This document shows, in pieces, positions 50,422 to 60,038 of a stretch of DNA of 64,000 nt. Origin of the DNA: Enoplolaimus lenunculus. Lineage: Eukaryota > Nematoda > Enoplea > Enoplida > Thoracostomopsidae. The notes beneath the pieces were generated by a model. The model was not told the origin of the DNA, did not search any database, and was given only the letters and a program-made list of their open reading frames with translations. The translations under genes and the position numbers were made by a program. Within the stretch, counting starts at the first letter, position 1, and each line of letters starts with the position of its first letter. The stretch spans positions 496,001 through 560,000 of the forward strand of contig JASANG010003711.1 in NCBI GenBank assembly GCA_030248215.1, in the 5' to 3' direction.

Positions 50422-50834
50422 CAGAGGTGTAAGTGGGTAAAGATTTTTTACCTGTGCGGCGCTTTGCTCGCGAAAAATTTTTTTCCGGCGGGAATACCCG
50501 CGAAAATTTGCTTACCCGTTACCCGCATTTATCCACCCTTATTTTTTCTCCTGCGTTCAATACAATTGTGTTATTTTACAGCGCATGGAAGTTACTCGCT
50601 ACTTTTGTTTCACTCATTCGGTAACAACAGATTAAAATTTTAAATTTTTCTACATTAATTGGTATAAAGTTTTTTATGAAAACATTAATTGGTTTGAAGT
50701 TTTTTATGAAAAATTTAGGCGGGTGGAAAATCACAAATTTTTACACGCGCTTTGAAATTCTTAATTCGCGGGAATACCCGAATCAAAATTTTCTTACCCG
50801 TCCTGCGTTTACACGCGGGTTGCGGGCAGCTCTG
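50422..50834. mobile_element. hAT-like MITE
   Basis: Ends CAGAGGTGTAAGTGGG and GCGGGCAGCTCTG: inverted termini of CAGAGSTG form, typical of hAT elements. They are bordered by 8-bp words GTTTGTCT and GTTTTTAT (6 of 8 match), a possible target duplication. Internal GCGGGAATACCCGCG and TTACCCG words recur in both halves. The 103-codon frame inside is not supported as a gene. Confidence 0.62.
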
Positions 50835-50972
50835 GTTTTTATACCACATTTAGAGTGCTTGTAAAAACCTTGTGTAATATATCCCACTTCAAGTATTGAC
50901 CATAGTTCAATGAGAACAATTGGTAAAATCTATCCGGTACAGAAGAGACAAAAATTTATTGTAATCTTTTCA

Positions 50973-51060
50973 GATTGACAGCTACGCAAATATATTAAAA
51001 CACGCGCTTGGCGATACAGATTGACGCTGCGACCCAATTAGCAGATGATCAACGTGAAAG
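50973..51060 (+). other. Possible small exon(s), weak
   Basis: After an excellent acceptor (TAATCTTTTCAG) the frame reads IDSYANILKHALGDTD and then stops. A second AG (GATACAG) opens another frame, IDAATQLADDQRE, ending at GAAA|GTATGA. Both are protein-like but short, and their phases do not settle a model. They may be upstream exons of the 51.4-53.5 kb gene. Confidence 0.2.
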
Positions 51061-51379
51061 TATGATTTTACAACCAGAGAACCAACCAGTTAGACCACTT
51101 CCTTTAGATCACACCGCAGTTTACTAAACAAAATCTTTCACTATATTTTTAAATTGGTTAAGAATTTCAACTACGAAAACATAACACCTACATTTGGGCC
51201 CGTAGCGAGAGAGGGCCGAGGGCTCTCAGCCAAACAAAAAAATTTTGCTCCCCCCACGAAAAAATGTTCTTCCTGCGGTCGAGATCAATCAACTCAAGCA
51301 TGTAACTCTTAAAACTGTAAGGACTGTAAGCCGTTCCACAAATGAATTCCATCACGGTACCAGACTCGATAACTTTTAG

Positions 51380-51496
51380 GTTTCTAGAATTAACAAAATC
51401 GTATCAACAGCAAAAGATCTACATAATGTTTTTATGTCGGAACGCCATGAAACGTGCTACAACCGACTTGAAACACGTCTTACCACTTTTCTTAAG
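51380..51496 (+). CDS. Exon of an unrecognised gene
   Basis: Exactly 39 codons between AACTTTTAG|G and CTTAAG|GTAGAC, phase 0 on both sides. The product (SRINKIVSTAKDLHNVFMSE, then RHETCYNRLETRLTTFLK) is amphipathic and helix-like, possibly a short coiled coil. No family recognised. Its phase-0 exit is compatible with the exon at 53099, 1.6 kb downstream. A longer open frame continues past the donor with a hydrophobic tail (87 codons from 51434), but the coding-like composition ends at the donor. Confidence 0.45.
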
Positions 51497-51733
51497 GTAG
51501 ACACTCTTCAAAATAGCGACCTTTCTTCAAATGTTTTAATTTTTAAAACGAATTTTCAACTTTTAGTGAAAACCACACCACATTGTCTCTCATTATTACC
51601 CCTGCGTATTATAATTCTATTTTTTCTACTACTAGTGTTTGTGCCATTTTTTGAAAGACTTGTATCAAGGCGTGGTGTGGTGTGCGCACCGCAATGAATT
51701 GTTCAATGTTCTCGTTCAAGCAAAGCGTTTTTA

Positions 51734-51870
51734 TTTTAGTATTTCGTTACCTTGTAACAGAAAATTTTATAGCTGTTCGACGTGCTCCAAATCACCACAC
51801 AATGTCAAGCGTAATTCCGCAAATTAATTGGCAGCGATATGCCGCAGTTACAGTGCTGTCAAAAACTTAA
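51734..51870 (+). other. Possible exon, weak
   Basis: After TTTTATTTTAG the frame reads FRYLVTENFIAVRRAPNHHT and continues to SKT and TAA. Coding-like composition with an acceptor, but no clear donor. It would be an alternative last exon, or chance. Confidence 0.2.
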
Positions 51871-52751
51871 TCCAAAGTGGAAATAGCAAAATTTTGATTG
51901 TGCATACCAGCTCACTTGTATGCGATGTCGACCCGTTCTCGATTTGTTCAAAGTTTAAAAATGCCTGCAATAAAAACGACATTTGTTGACTGAGAAAACA
52001 ATATTTACGAGTCGGCTAATGCGTTGCGCTTTTTGTTTGAAGGAACCTTTAGGTTTTTTATTGGATCGAACATACACGATCTATTGTTTAAGCTCTAGCA
52101 GTTAACAGTCACTGAACTATTATTGAGAATATGATAAGAACAGAATGCAAAGGTGGGGTATTGATGTACGGTGCCAATGGCATAAAGTGACCTTAGTTTT
52201 TAAGCAAAATGAAAATAGTTGCTATCAAATGTTACACTGTAATTGTTTTTCCTCGCGCTCTTTGCCTGTGTTTGTTTTGTCTTTCGGTTGATCAGATACC
52301 TGGTATTTATGTATTCGGTTCTCTTCAGATACACTTCAAACTGGTTTTTTGAATTGCGGTAACATAATACTGTGTCCGGATTTCTTCTCTTGTGCTCAAA
52401 ATACCTTGTTCAACTAGTGCTCACGTGGTAGCTAATTAGGTCCGGTCCACACTGTCATTCCACAAAAAATTTACACTTCAAAAGCGAACTGGGAAGGTTG
52501 GTCTCAGTTCTAACTTGGGAAATAGGGTTCGACAAAGATTTCGAACCTAAACGAAAAGTCTTGCATTCAAACGCTGCTACAGGACCCGAAGAAGGAGGCT
52601 AACCGCTAAATACAATTGCTTTGTCGACAAATAAAATAATGTTAGACTTTTTGCGTTTTGTCATATGTATTACAAGAAACTTTTGGAATCATAAATTATA
52701 GATGTTCATGTCACTTGCATACCAGATACTTGATCAGTACTATTAACTTCG

Positions 52752-52899
52752 TAACAGTAGATTAAGCGTATTCCTAAGCCTAAGCCTAAGCCTAAGCTTA
52801 AACCTTAGCATAAGCAGAAATATAATCTAGAATCCAAACTTACTGTTATACAGACCCACCAGAAACTTGGACGGCGCTAAACGTGTAACACGGGCCCCG
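52752..52899. mobile_element. TIR element with TTAGGC tract (family A, inverted copy)
   Basis: CGTAACAGTAGATTAAGCG, then CCTAAGCC three times in succession, then AGACCCACCAGAAACTTGG and ACGTGTAACACGGGCCCC. This is copy 2 (15.9 kb) in reverse, with the left terminus missing. Confidence 0.65.
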
Positions 52900-53098
52900 A
52901 TACTGATCCTTTTAATTTTATCGTAGTTTCAGTCGAATTGAGTTTAATATACACCGTGACGTTTAAGAAATGCATACACTTACCATATGGCGATGTCAAA
53001 TATTGAGCTGAGCATGGCTCAGACGCAGCCTAGATCGAGCGTTTGTAGAAATAATTTTTTGTGGCTTCAAGAAACATTCTGCAAACAAGCTAAATTAG

Positions 53099-53138
53099 CG
53101 TGTATTTCGACGACACGAATCTGACGATCATGATAATT
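53099..53138 (+). CDS. Small exon of an unrecognised gene
   Basis: Phase 0 after AAATTAG, 13 codons (RVFRRHESDDHDN) plus one base, donor AATT|GTTAGA. The following intron would be only 40 bp. Supported mainly by phase agreement with the next two exons. Confidence 0.28.
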
Positions 53139-53178
53139 GTTAGAGACACACCATGGTTCGCTAGTTCGCCGTTTTAAG

Positions 53179-53239
53179 CGCCTACGAGGTGGTTTTACGT
53201 TGTGAAGCAAGACGGCGTAACCGAAATTGGGGTTGGATG
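53179..53239 (+). CDS. Exon of an unrecognised gene
   Basis: Acceptor GTTTTAAG, donor GGATG|GTAAAA, 61 nt (2 + 19 codons + 2). Encodes PTRWFYVVKQDGVTEIGVG. Phase 2 out matches phase 2 in of the next exon across a 93-bp intron. Function unknown. Confidence 0.38.
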
Positions 53240-53332
53240 GTAAAACGCTTTCGAAAACTCAGGTTTGCTACGACAGAGACACACAGACAATATCTTTGAA
53301 AGCTAAATTCAGTCGTAATGTTAGTGACACAG

Positions 53333-53495
53333 CAATTGGAAACACCGACAGCTTACGCAAAAAGAATTGGAAGATAAAACTAAGAAAAAAAATGAAATGT
53401 TAGCGGAGTCTCTACAGCGCGGTGACATTGAATTGAAAACAACTCAACGTTTATCCCGTTTATATTTTGCGAGCATGCCAGCACAAGATATTTAG
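53333..53495 (+). CDS. Last exon of an unrecognised gene
   Basis: After the acceptor GTGACACAG the frame runs 53 codons to TAG (53493-53495). The product is charged and helix-prone: HRQLTQKELEDKTKKKNEML and then ESLQRGDIELKTTQRLSRLY, ending FASMPAQDI. It reads like a C-terminal coiled coil. Downstream at 53580-53667, after GTGCTAG, another coding-like stretch (MQYFREDTRAIVQILQRLLP) ends at a GTAGGC donor and may belong to the same locus by alternative splicing. Confidence 0.4.
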
Positions 53496-54450
53496 GGATA
53501 CAAAGCTTCTAAAAGTTATGTTTTTCGTAATCCTTCAGAGGAAGTGACCGCATGCGCATTTCTTCAGTCTTCAAGTGCTAGATGCAGTATTTTCGTGAAG
53601 ATACGCGCGCAATTGTCCAGATCCTTCAGCGGCTGTTGCCTCGAATCGATAATCAACAACACAACTCGTAGGCCTGGACACCGGCTCATGCTGTGGTTGT
53701 GGCGTACTAAGTATTGTCAGAGCGGAAAATTTTTAACCATGGAGTCTTTTTGGTGCAGCATTATTATCGGTGGACGGCTCACTGTTCGCTTGTTTTTACT
53801 TTCATTGTTTTTAAAGCCAGCTCAGACTAGACCTGGCATAGTTTGAACTCATTCTGAGCTTTAAATCCTTGAAACTATGCATCGTTCACAATAAGAAATG
53901 TTGCATTGCTACAAAAAATTTTCATCAGGAAGGGTAATGTGTCACAAATTTAAAATTAGTTCCACGTTAACGTTACCGTATAACACTTTTTGTTTGAGTT
54001 GTGCAACTGTGACAAACTGTCTGGAGTAGTTTTGCTGCGTCAAGGCAAGGCAACTTGATGAATTTTATTAGAGCAAGAGTGAATTACGCTGTTTTCGGTC
54101 CCGGTATTCACAAATTTGGTCAATTCATTGCAAGAATGTTTTCTAAATAAATGCTTCAAAAGTTACAACGAATTGATAAATTTTTATACTTTAAAAAATG
54201 GATAGTTAAAATGCAGTGGTCATAAAGATGGCAATGTGTTTAGTCAAACATTAGCAATACGCCATACTTTGTCATTTAACTCTAATGGATTAAGATAATT
54301 TATGTTCAATGTAAACTTTGAATAACTCAGGTTGGTTTATAAAATTTAAGCACTTTCTATTTGTCTAAAGTGTACAACAAAATTATACCAGTCGTAGTGG
54401 GACTACATTTATTGAGCAAAGCTCGAACACACGTAAGCAATTAAGGTAAT

Positions 54451-55090
54451 ATGCAAATTAGTTGTGGAGGTTTGTAAGCAATTTCCTCAGATTCCTCGCA
54501 CCCAAAAACCCTTCAGCCACCCTAATAATTTTTGGAATAATTTAAAAAGTCCTAATTTTGTCTTGTCATTTAAGCTATTAATATGCAAATTAGCTATTAG
54601 CTAACTATTCAATTATCGGTTTTGGAGGTTTGTAAATATTTGATACAGATTACTCGCACCCAAAAACCTTCAGTAAACCCTAAAAATTATTGAAATAATT
54701 TAAAAAGTCCTAATTTTGTCTTGTCATTTAAGCTAATATGCAAATTAGCTATTAGCTAACTATTCAATTATCAGCTTTGGAGGTTTGTAAACATTTGATA
54801 CAGATTCCTCGCACCCAAAAACCTTCAGTAAACCCTAAAAATTATTGAAATAATTTAAAAAGTCCTAGTTTAGTCTTGTCAATTAAGCTAATATGCAAAT
54901 TTTAGCTATTAGCTAACTAATCCATTATCGGCTTTGGAGGTTTGTAAACAGTCTACGCGGATTTCTCGCACCCAAAATCCCTTTAATGCTAAAATTAGAT
55001 TGCTTCTAACTGTAATAATTAGAGAAATATTGTGCAAAGACCTAATTTAGGCTTAATTAATTATGTAAATTAGCCTGTAGCTAATAAACG
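54451..55090. repeat. 155-bp tandem repeat with octamer motifs
   Basis: About four and a half units. The octamer ATGCAAAT occurs at 54451, 54583, 54738 and 54893 (spacing 132, 155, 155) and as ATGTAAAT at 55063. Other shared words are GGAGGTTTGTAA, CTCGCACCCAAAAACC, AATTTAAAAAGTCCTA and TTAGCTATTAGCTAACTA. Units 2-3 are nearly identical; the outer ones are diverged. Confidence 0.9.
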
Positions 55091-55196
55091 GCTTAAGATT
55101 TTAAATCCCCAATGCGAGGTTAACACCCCAGGATAATTGGCTTTCAAACAAAAAAAGTTTATCAAAATCGGTTCAGCCGTTCCTGAGATTCTTTTC

Positions 55197-55333
55197 GGGC
55201 GGACGGGCGGACGGGCGGACGGGCGGACGGGCGGACGGGCGGTCGGGCGGACGGGCGGACGGGCGGACGGGCGGACGGGCGGACAGACGGACAGACGGAC
55301 AGACGGACAGACGGACAGACGGACAGACGGACA
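55197..55333. repeat. 8-bp minisatellite (GGGCGGAC)n then (GGACAGAC)n
   Basis: About ten units of GGGCGGAC (one GGTC variant) followed by about six of GGACAGAC. Directly upstream is AATCGGTTCAGCCGTTCCTG, a word often found before GACA-type arrays in repeats of many invertebrates. The array follows the 155-bp tandem repeat, so the two may be parts of one element. Long Arg/Pro/Gly-rich frames over it are artefacts. Confidence 0.92.
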
Positions 55334-55549
55334 TCCACCTTTCGACCCCCAAGTACAAAACATAAAACGTTTCGCGAAACTCCGAGCTTCGCTCAATAAT
55401 ACACTAACCTTGGGCAAGCAGGTACGTAATTCGGCAGCCACACACGTATCAATAGGCTCCATTTTACATATAAACATATATGTAAGGTAAATTTTGTATT
55501 AACCCTGCCCTAACGCAAGTCGCAAAGAGGCCTACGTTACGCGTTAGGG

Positions 55550-56250
55550 CAATGTTAACGCAAGAAAATGTTAGGGTACGGTGAACTCGTGATGAAGCTT
55601 TAGCATTATCTTATAGCACTTTTTTACGGAGTTAATTTTTTTGATGAACGACACACAACTGAAACAGAATTTCAACCTTTTACAGTACCTTTTCAGAGAG
55701 CAATTCATTCTTTAAAAACCCCTTCCGAGCTACGTCACGGGTTACTGCAACGTTAACGTAAGAAAATGCTAGGGTAGGGTGAACATAGCAGCTTTTTTTG
55801 TTACAGAGTTATTTTTTGGTGAACAGCACACTACTGAAACAGAATTTAAATCTCTTCCAGGACCCATGTAGCGAGCAGTTCATAGGTTCACGTTGTAACT
55901 GGGACAGTTGTGTCACGTTTTGTCGCGTGCTGATTCGACATCAACATAAATTTTCGTTAACATTATTAAAATGATCATATTATTTTGACAGACAATGTAG
56001 GAAGTATCATATGATATTAAAATACATAACGTGACCGATACGTGATGTTAGCAGACAACCACTGTTTTTGAAATATCATATTGGGTTGGCAACGTTAACG
56101 CAAGAAAATCTTAGTGTAGGGTGAAATCGTGATCAAGCGTTAGCATTACCTTATAGCCCTCTCTGTTACGGAGTTAGTTTTCTGGGGAACGGCAAATTAA
56201 TGAAACAGAATTCCAATCTCTTCCAGGACGTCTGCAGGGATCAGTTCCGC
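55550..56250. repeat. 150-bp repeat, three direct copies
   Basis: Units at about 55550-55710, 55747-55885 and 56091-56250. Each starts AACGTTAACGCAAGAAAAT (or close) and continues with TAGGGTRSGGTGAA, GTTACGGAGTTA, ACTGAAACAGAATTYAA and TCTTCCAGGAC. Just upstream, CCCTAACGC (55507) and GCGTTAGGG (55541) form an inverted pair. Confidence 0.75.
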
Positions 56251-56454
56251 CAAACAAACGTTTGCACTTCATATTTTCACACCAAACCAACGATTATCTA
56301 GACTTTTGAATATTCCACTTGTCCAGTCTCTCAGCCAAACTTATGCTTATGATTTTTCCTGCCGAACCAGCGAAATTTCTATTGTCGTCATACAGGAGTG
56401 GCTGCACTGTACTCCTGGCAATATGTTTACCGCCCTGGATATGACATGTTTTAT

Positions 56455-56740
56455 CCACACGTTTGACGTTTTCGTTTGGACGGCGTTTTGTGCAGATGGC
56501 CTTTTGTCCCGAATGTCTTTTGTCCACACGGTCTTTTGTCCGGTCGGCTTTTTGTCCGGGCGGTCTTTTGTTCAGACGTCCTTTTGTCCGCACGGTGTTT
56601 TGTCCAGGTGGTCTATTGTCCCAGCGGTCTTGTGTCCGGCCGGTCTTTTGTACGGCAGCGACTTGTCCAGACGGCCGTTTGCACAGCGCTCTTTGCCCCA
56701 CGGTCTTTTATCCGGCGGCCTTCTGTCCGGGAACCAAATC
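56455..56740. repeat. 16-bp minisatellite (GTCTTTTGTCCGGNCG)n
   Basis: About 17 imperfect units such as GTCTTTTGTCCACACG and GTCTTTTGTCCGGTCG. Because the unit has no stop codon in several frames and is not a multiple of 3, long open frames appear on both strands; none is a gene. Confidence 0.9.
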
Positions 56741-58285
56741 CGTTACTTTCACGCCACAGAGCATCAATGTTAAGTAGACAACGCATACGGAAACAACTTC
56801 GCGGTAAGAAGGTAATTTGGCTAAATTCTCGATGGTACTATATAATATACGGCGTATTATATGTTAAGGACTCCCTGTTTTTCGTTGTTCTTTTTATTAT
56901 GCTCATAGAGGCACTTAATTTGCACTAGGCTTTTGCAGATAAAATGTTTAGAAAAGTGATTAGCCTGGCTAAAGTGGTATATGCTTCAGAACAACGCACC
57001 TAATTTTTACTGATATAGCAAATCACACACTGCAGGCAACAGTTACAATAGTTATCATCAGTTCTAGTTTCCGAACTATTGACAAACTTGTGTGCACGAA
57101 ACAGTGAGATTCTAAGAAAACTTTATTTAGGGTGCAACTGGATATCCGTTTTCGTTTCCGGTAAAAATCGGTATCTGTTTCTGTTTTCGTTATAAATTAT
57201 AAATTAGTTCTAAATCGCGTTTATATATGGCAATTTTTCATTACATATATGCTGCAATTGTTCGAAACATAAAATTACGAAATTAATTCAAAATCTTAAA
57301 GATTTCGATGCATCCTCTATTTTTTCTTTAAAAGTTACGAAAGCCCGATGAACATTTGCACGTCTCTATTGCTTTCGATAAAAAAACTATTTTGATCACT
57401 ATGCCTTATCGTTTCCGCGGTTCCGTTTTTTACTACCCGTTTACACCGTGCCGATAACTGAAGCTATTTGATTTATTTCCAGATCAAGTTTCGCGATTTC
57501 AATATTATATTTACTCAAATAGTACGATTTTAGTTCACATGTACAGATATTGGACACCCACAAAGTAGTTTTTCATTATAATCATTTATTTTCCGCATCA
57601 AAGTTAATAAATGTCTTGTTGTATCTGAAAATATACAGCTTTTAATGCACCGAATACAAAATTTCTATGTTTTTAAGGTGTTTCTGGACTTGTGAAAACA
57701 CCAGTTTCACTTAATCTGAGTCTAGTTTGTTTTAGCATGTAATTTAAAACCAGTGGTAGTCTAAAGTTCATCAAAAAGATACAGGTTTGCTTTTATGGTG
57801 TTTTAATGAAACAATTGCCAACGTAAGTTTAAAAGTTATTGTAAAAGGGATTTTGCTGTCCGTTCTCAGCCGCTTTAAATTTATTAGATAAAAATACAAG
57901 CTTTCAGCAGAGCGAGAGGTATCTCCGAGTCCAGAGCAGGTCGCCCGGAGTTAACACATCTAGGACTAACGCGAGTTCACAAGCTGTTGTGTAAAAGACA
58001 CTAGTGACTGGGTTAGCCTTAACTTTACCGCCTGAAGTCAGACGGCTTATGACTTAACCAGCTCCGTAGAATAGGGAACACGGGGTAGGCAAGGGATAAT
58101 TAGAAATGGAAAACAACGACAACCAAAAGTCTTACAGCCACTCCGTATGGCTATGACGGGCAAGACAAATAAGTAGTGAACTAACATGGGTGCGATAGGT
58201 AAACAAGCTACGATAAACTCATGAAACGAAAGAATTTATTTAGCAACTACTAGCTGGTAACTCTCTAACAAACCTTAGCGATTTT

Positions 58286-59620
58286 ATGTTTTGCAGCTTA
58301 ACAATAATCGTTCCTAAAATGAAACATCTGTGGACAGTCCGTCTCGTTCAAATTGAAACCCCAACATTTATGCCAGGACAAGATTATCACAATTATTTTA
58401 CTGAAGTAGCACACGACATCTTCTGTGGCAGCAGCAAAATTGATTGTTCAGTTATGCCATTTAAGTTGGGTTTAAATGGCTCTTATGAAGATTACTTAAA
58501 AGCTATTGCAAGCAGCAAATATACAGCAACTCTTCCGACTCACAGCATTTTGCTCGAACGATATAGTTCGTTTTATTTTAGTTTTCCATTAGTTTTCACG
58601 GAATATGCTATGGTTATTCGGCGTGCCCCAGACCAACGTGCAACACGGCATGTATTTCCAAAATTTGATCAAGGAGCATCATGCTATGGCATACTTATTA
58701 TATTGTTACTAACACTCGTGAAGACAAAATTCACTGTTTTGTTTGAAAGTTTTCGCAAATTAAAGATGCTGGTGTGTTTGTGTCGTCTAACGTTACATAG
58801 AATAAGTCACTCCAAGTTCTTTGCTAAATCACTGAGCTCAAGTTTTGCTCGCGTGTACGTATTAACAGTGTCCTACACCATATACAGAGGGTGCTTACAC
58901 TTCTTTTATGGAAATTCGCTTTACGAAGATATGATATCCACATTCAACAGGAAACCGTTCAGTAACGCCACTGAAGCATTTCGAGCAATGCAATCGGGTA
59001 GAACTAAACTTATTACTGGTCTGTTTGGAACAAATGGCTCTTTCTATCGTCAAACGATTGCCTCAATGGGCGTACCTAAGGCTGACATTGAAAGAACATG
59101 GTCATCGAGCGAGCATTTCACATATTCTGCAGACGTTAAATTGGCAGTTAAAGAACTGTTAAATAATCAACCGGGCACACGGTTTGCATTTTCGGACGCC
59201 ATTCAGTTGGTGTTTCTAATTCTGTCACAAGCACTAACCAAAATTGCAGGTGCACGTACCGGTACAATATTAGAAGTTTGTGATTTACAGTTTATAAAAG
59301 GAGGCATTGAGTACGATTGGCTAGCCATTATGTTTCCAAAAAACACTACACTTCGTCCGCTCATTGAACTTGCAAACAGGAAAATTGGAGTTATACAGGC
59401 GAGTTCACTTGGAGACGTGAAACTGAAACGCTCGCGTTATTTTCAAAGTATGGAAGTATGCAGCAGACAGCGTTTGATGTATGAGAAAGCTACCATGATG
59501 CCACTTAAGATTGATCTGTTTGAAGGAAGTATTTTGTTTTTTACCGTTGCGAACTTATTGAACACGTTATTGTTTAGTTTTGAGCATTTAATTGCTGTGC
59601 TGCTACTGCTTCCAATCTGA
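58286..59620 (+). CDS. Ionotropic glutamate receptor-like (IR-type) channel
   Basis: 444 codons, the longest frame in the window. Residues about 13-113 fit the first ligand-binding half (WTVRLVQIETPTFM; ERYSSFYFSFP like the R..iDFS.P motif). About 131-147 is hydrophobic (CYGILIILLLTLV), as M1, and about 185-205 (FARVYVLTVSYTIY) fits M3, with SYT in place of the classical SYTANLAAF. Residues about 225-400 form the second half (SFYRQTIASM; TRFAFSDAIQLVF; CDLQFIKGG; YDWLAIMFPKNTTLRPLIEL). About 415-443 is the last membrane helix. There is no N-terminal LIVBP domain and the pore loop is not recognisable, as in divergent IR/chemosensory receptors. ATG at 58286, or an exon start at 58297 after TTTTGCAG. 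Confidence 0.85.
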   Translation: MFCSLTIIVPKMKHLWTVRLVQIETPTFMPGQDYHNYFTEVAHDIFCGSSKIDCSVMPFKLGLNGSYEDYLKAIASSKYTATLPTHSILLERYSSFYFSFPLVFTEYAMVIRRAPDQRATRHVFPKFDQGASCYGILIILLLTLVKTKFTVLFESFRKLKMLVCLCRLTLHRISHSKFFAKSLSSSFARVYVLTVSYTIYRGCLHFFYGNSLYEDMISTFNRKPFSNATEAFRAMQSGRTKLITGLFGTNGSFYRQTIASMGVPKADIERTWSSSEHFTYSADVKLAVKELLNNQPGTRFAFSDAIQLVFLILSQALTKIAGARTGTILEVCDLQFIKGGIEYDWLAIMFPKNTTLRPLIELANRKIGVIQASSLGDVKLKRSRYFQSMEVCSRQRLMYEKATMMPLKIDLFEGSILFFTVANLLNTLLFSFEHLIAVLLLLPI

Positions 59621-59792
59621 TTGTGAAGTTTGTATTACATGTGCGTAAGCCATCCTAGTGCACCAACAGAGTTAAAGGAATGTTCACATAAAACCGTACA
59701 AAAATCTGTTTTTCATTGCTATTCTGTATCTATTGTGTGAATACTTTATATAGTCAGCGCAGAACTTCTATTTATTGAATTTTGTAGCTATC

Positions 59793-59798
59793 AATAAA
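59793..59798 (+). terminator. Polyadenylation signal AATAAA
   Basis: AATAAA 173 bp after the receptor stop codon, in AT-rich sequence. It is the first convincing signal downstream. Confidence 0.5.
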
Positions 59799-60038
59799 TA
59801 ATATATAAAACCACTGGAACATGTATTTTCACATAAAAATGATGGTTTGTGCTGAAAAACAACAGCCTGCATTTTTTGTACATGTTTACTAGTAATGCTT
59901 TCATTACAAATCTACTCACAATCTATCTAAATCTCCAAAGTGCTAACGGTGCCCAGACCCGGGTATTACCATCGGATAAAACCTTTAGCTCATACAGAAA
60001 TCCAGATTCCATTCCTCCAATGTCAAAATGCAATTGGT

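Larger units (their letters stand above)
32709..51379. other. 18.7 kb without a supported gene
   Basis: Apart from repeat elements listed separately I see no exon with both coding-like composition and splice sites. A 131-codon frame at 41872-42267 runs into an AT microsatellite and is not called. The rest is AT-rich DNA with scattered CCTAAGCCTAA tracts (39980, 40060, 41280). Confidence 0.45.
53496..58285. other. Repeat-rich spacer before the receptor gene
   Basis: Holds four tandem or dispersed repeats (entries at 54451, 55197, 55550, 56455) and a diverged CCGGAATTCC-type repeat near 57127-57480. No supported exon apart from the coding-like stretch at 53580-53667. Open frames at 55070-55490 and 56294-56928 are caused by minisatellites. 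Confidence 0.5.

Noticed and set aside
54451-55090. CRISPR array
   Set aside because: The repeats are long tandem units without short spacers, in eukaryotic DNA.
55070-55490. Long Arg/Pro- or Gly-rich frames on both strands
   Set aside because: They come from translating the 8-bp GGGCGGAC minisatellite, which lacks stop codons in several frames.
56294-56928. Five overlapping frames of 100-155 codons
   Set aside because: They come from the 16-bp GTCTTTTGTCC minisatellite; the same repeat is open in many frames and on both strands.
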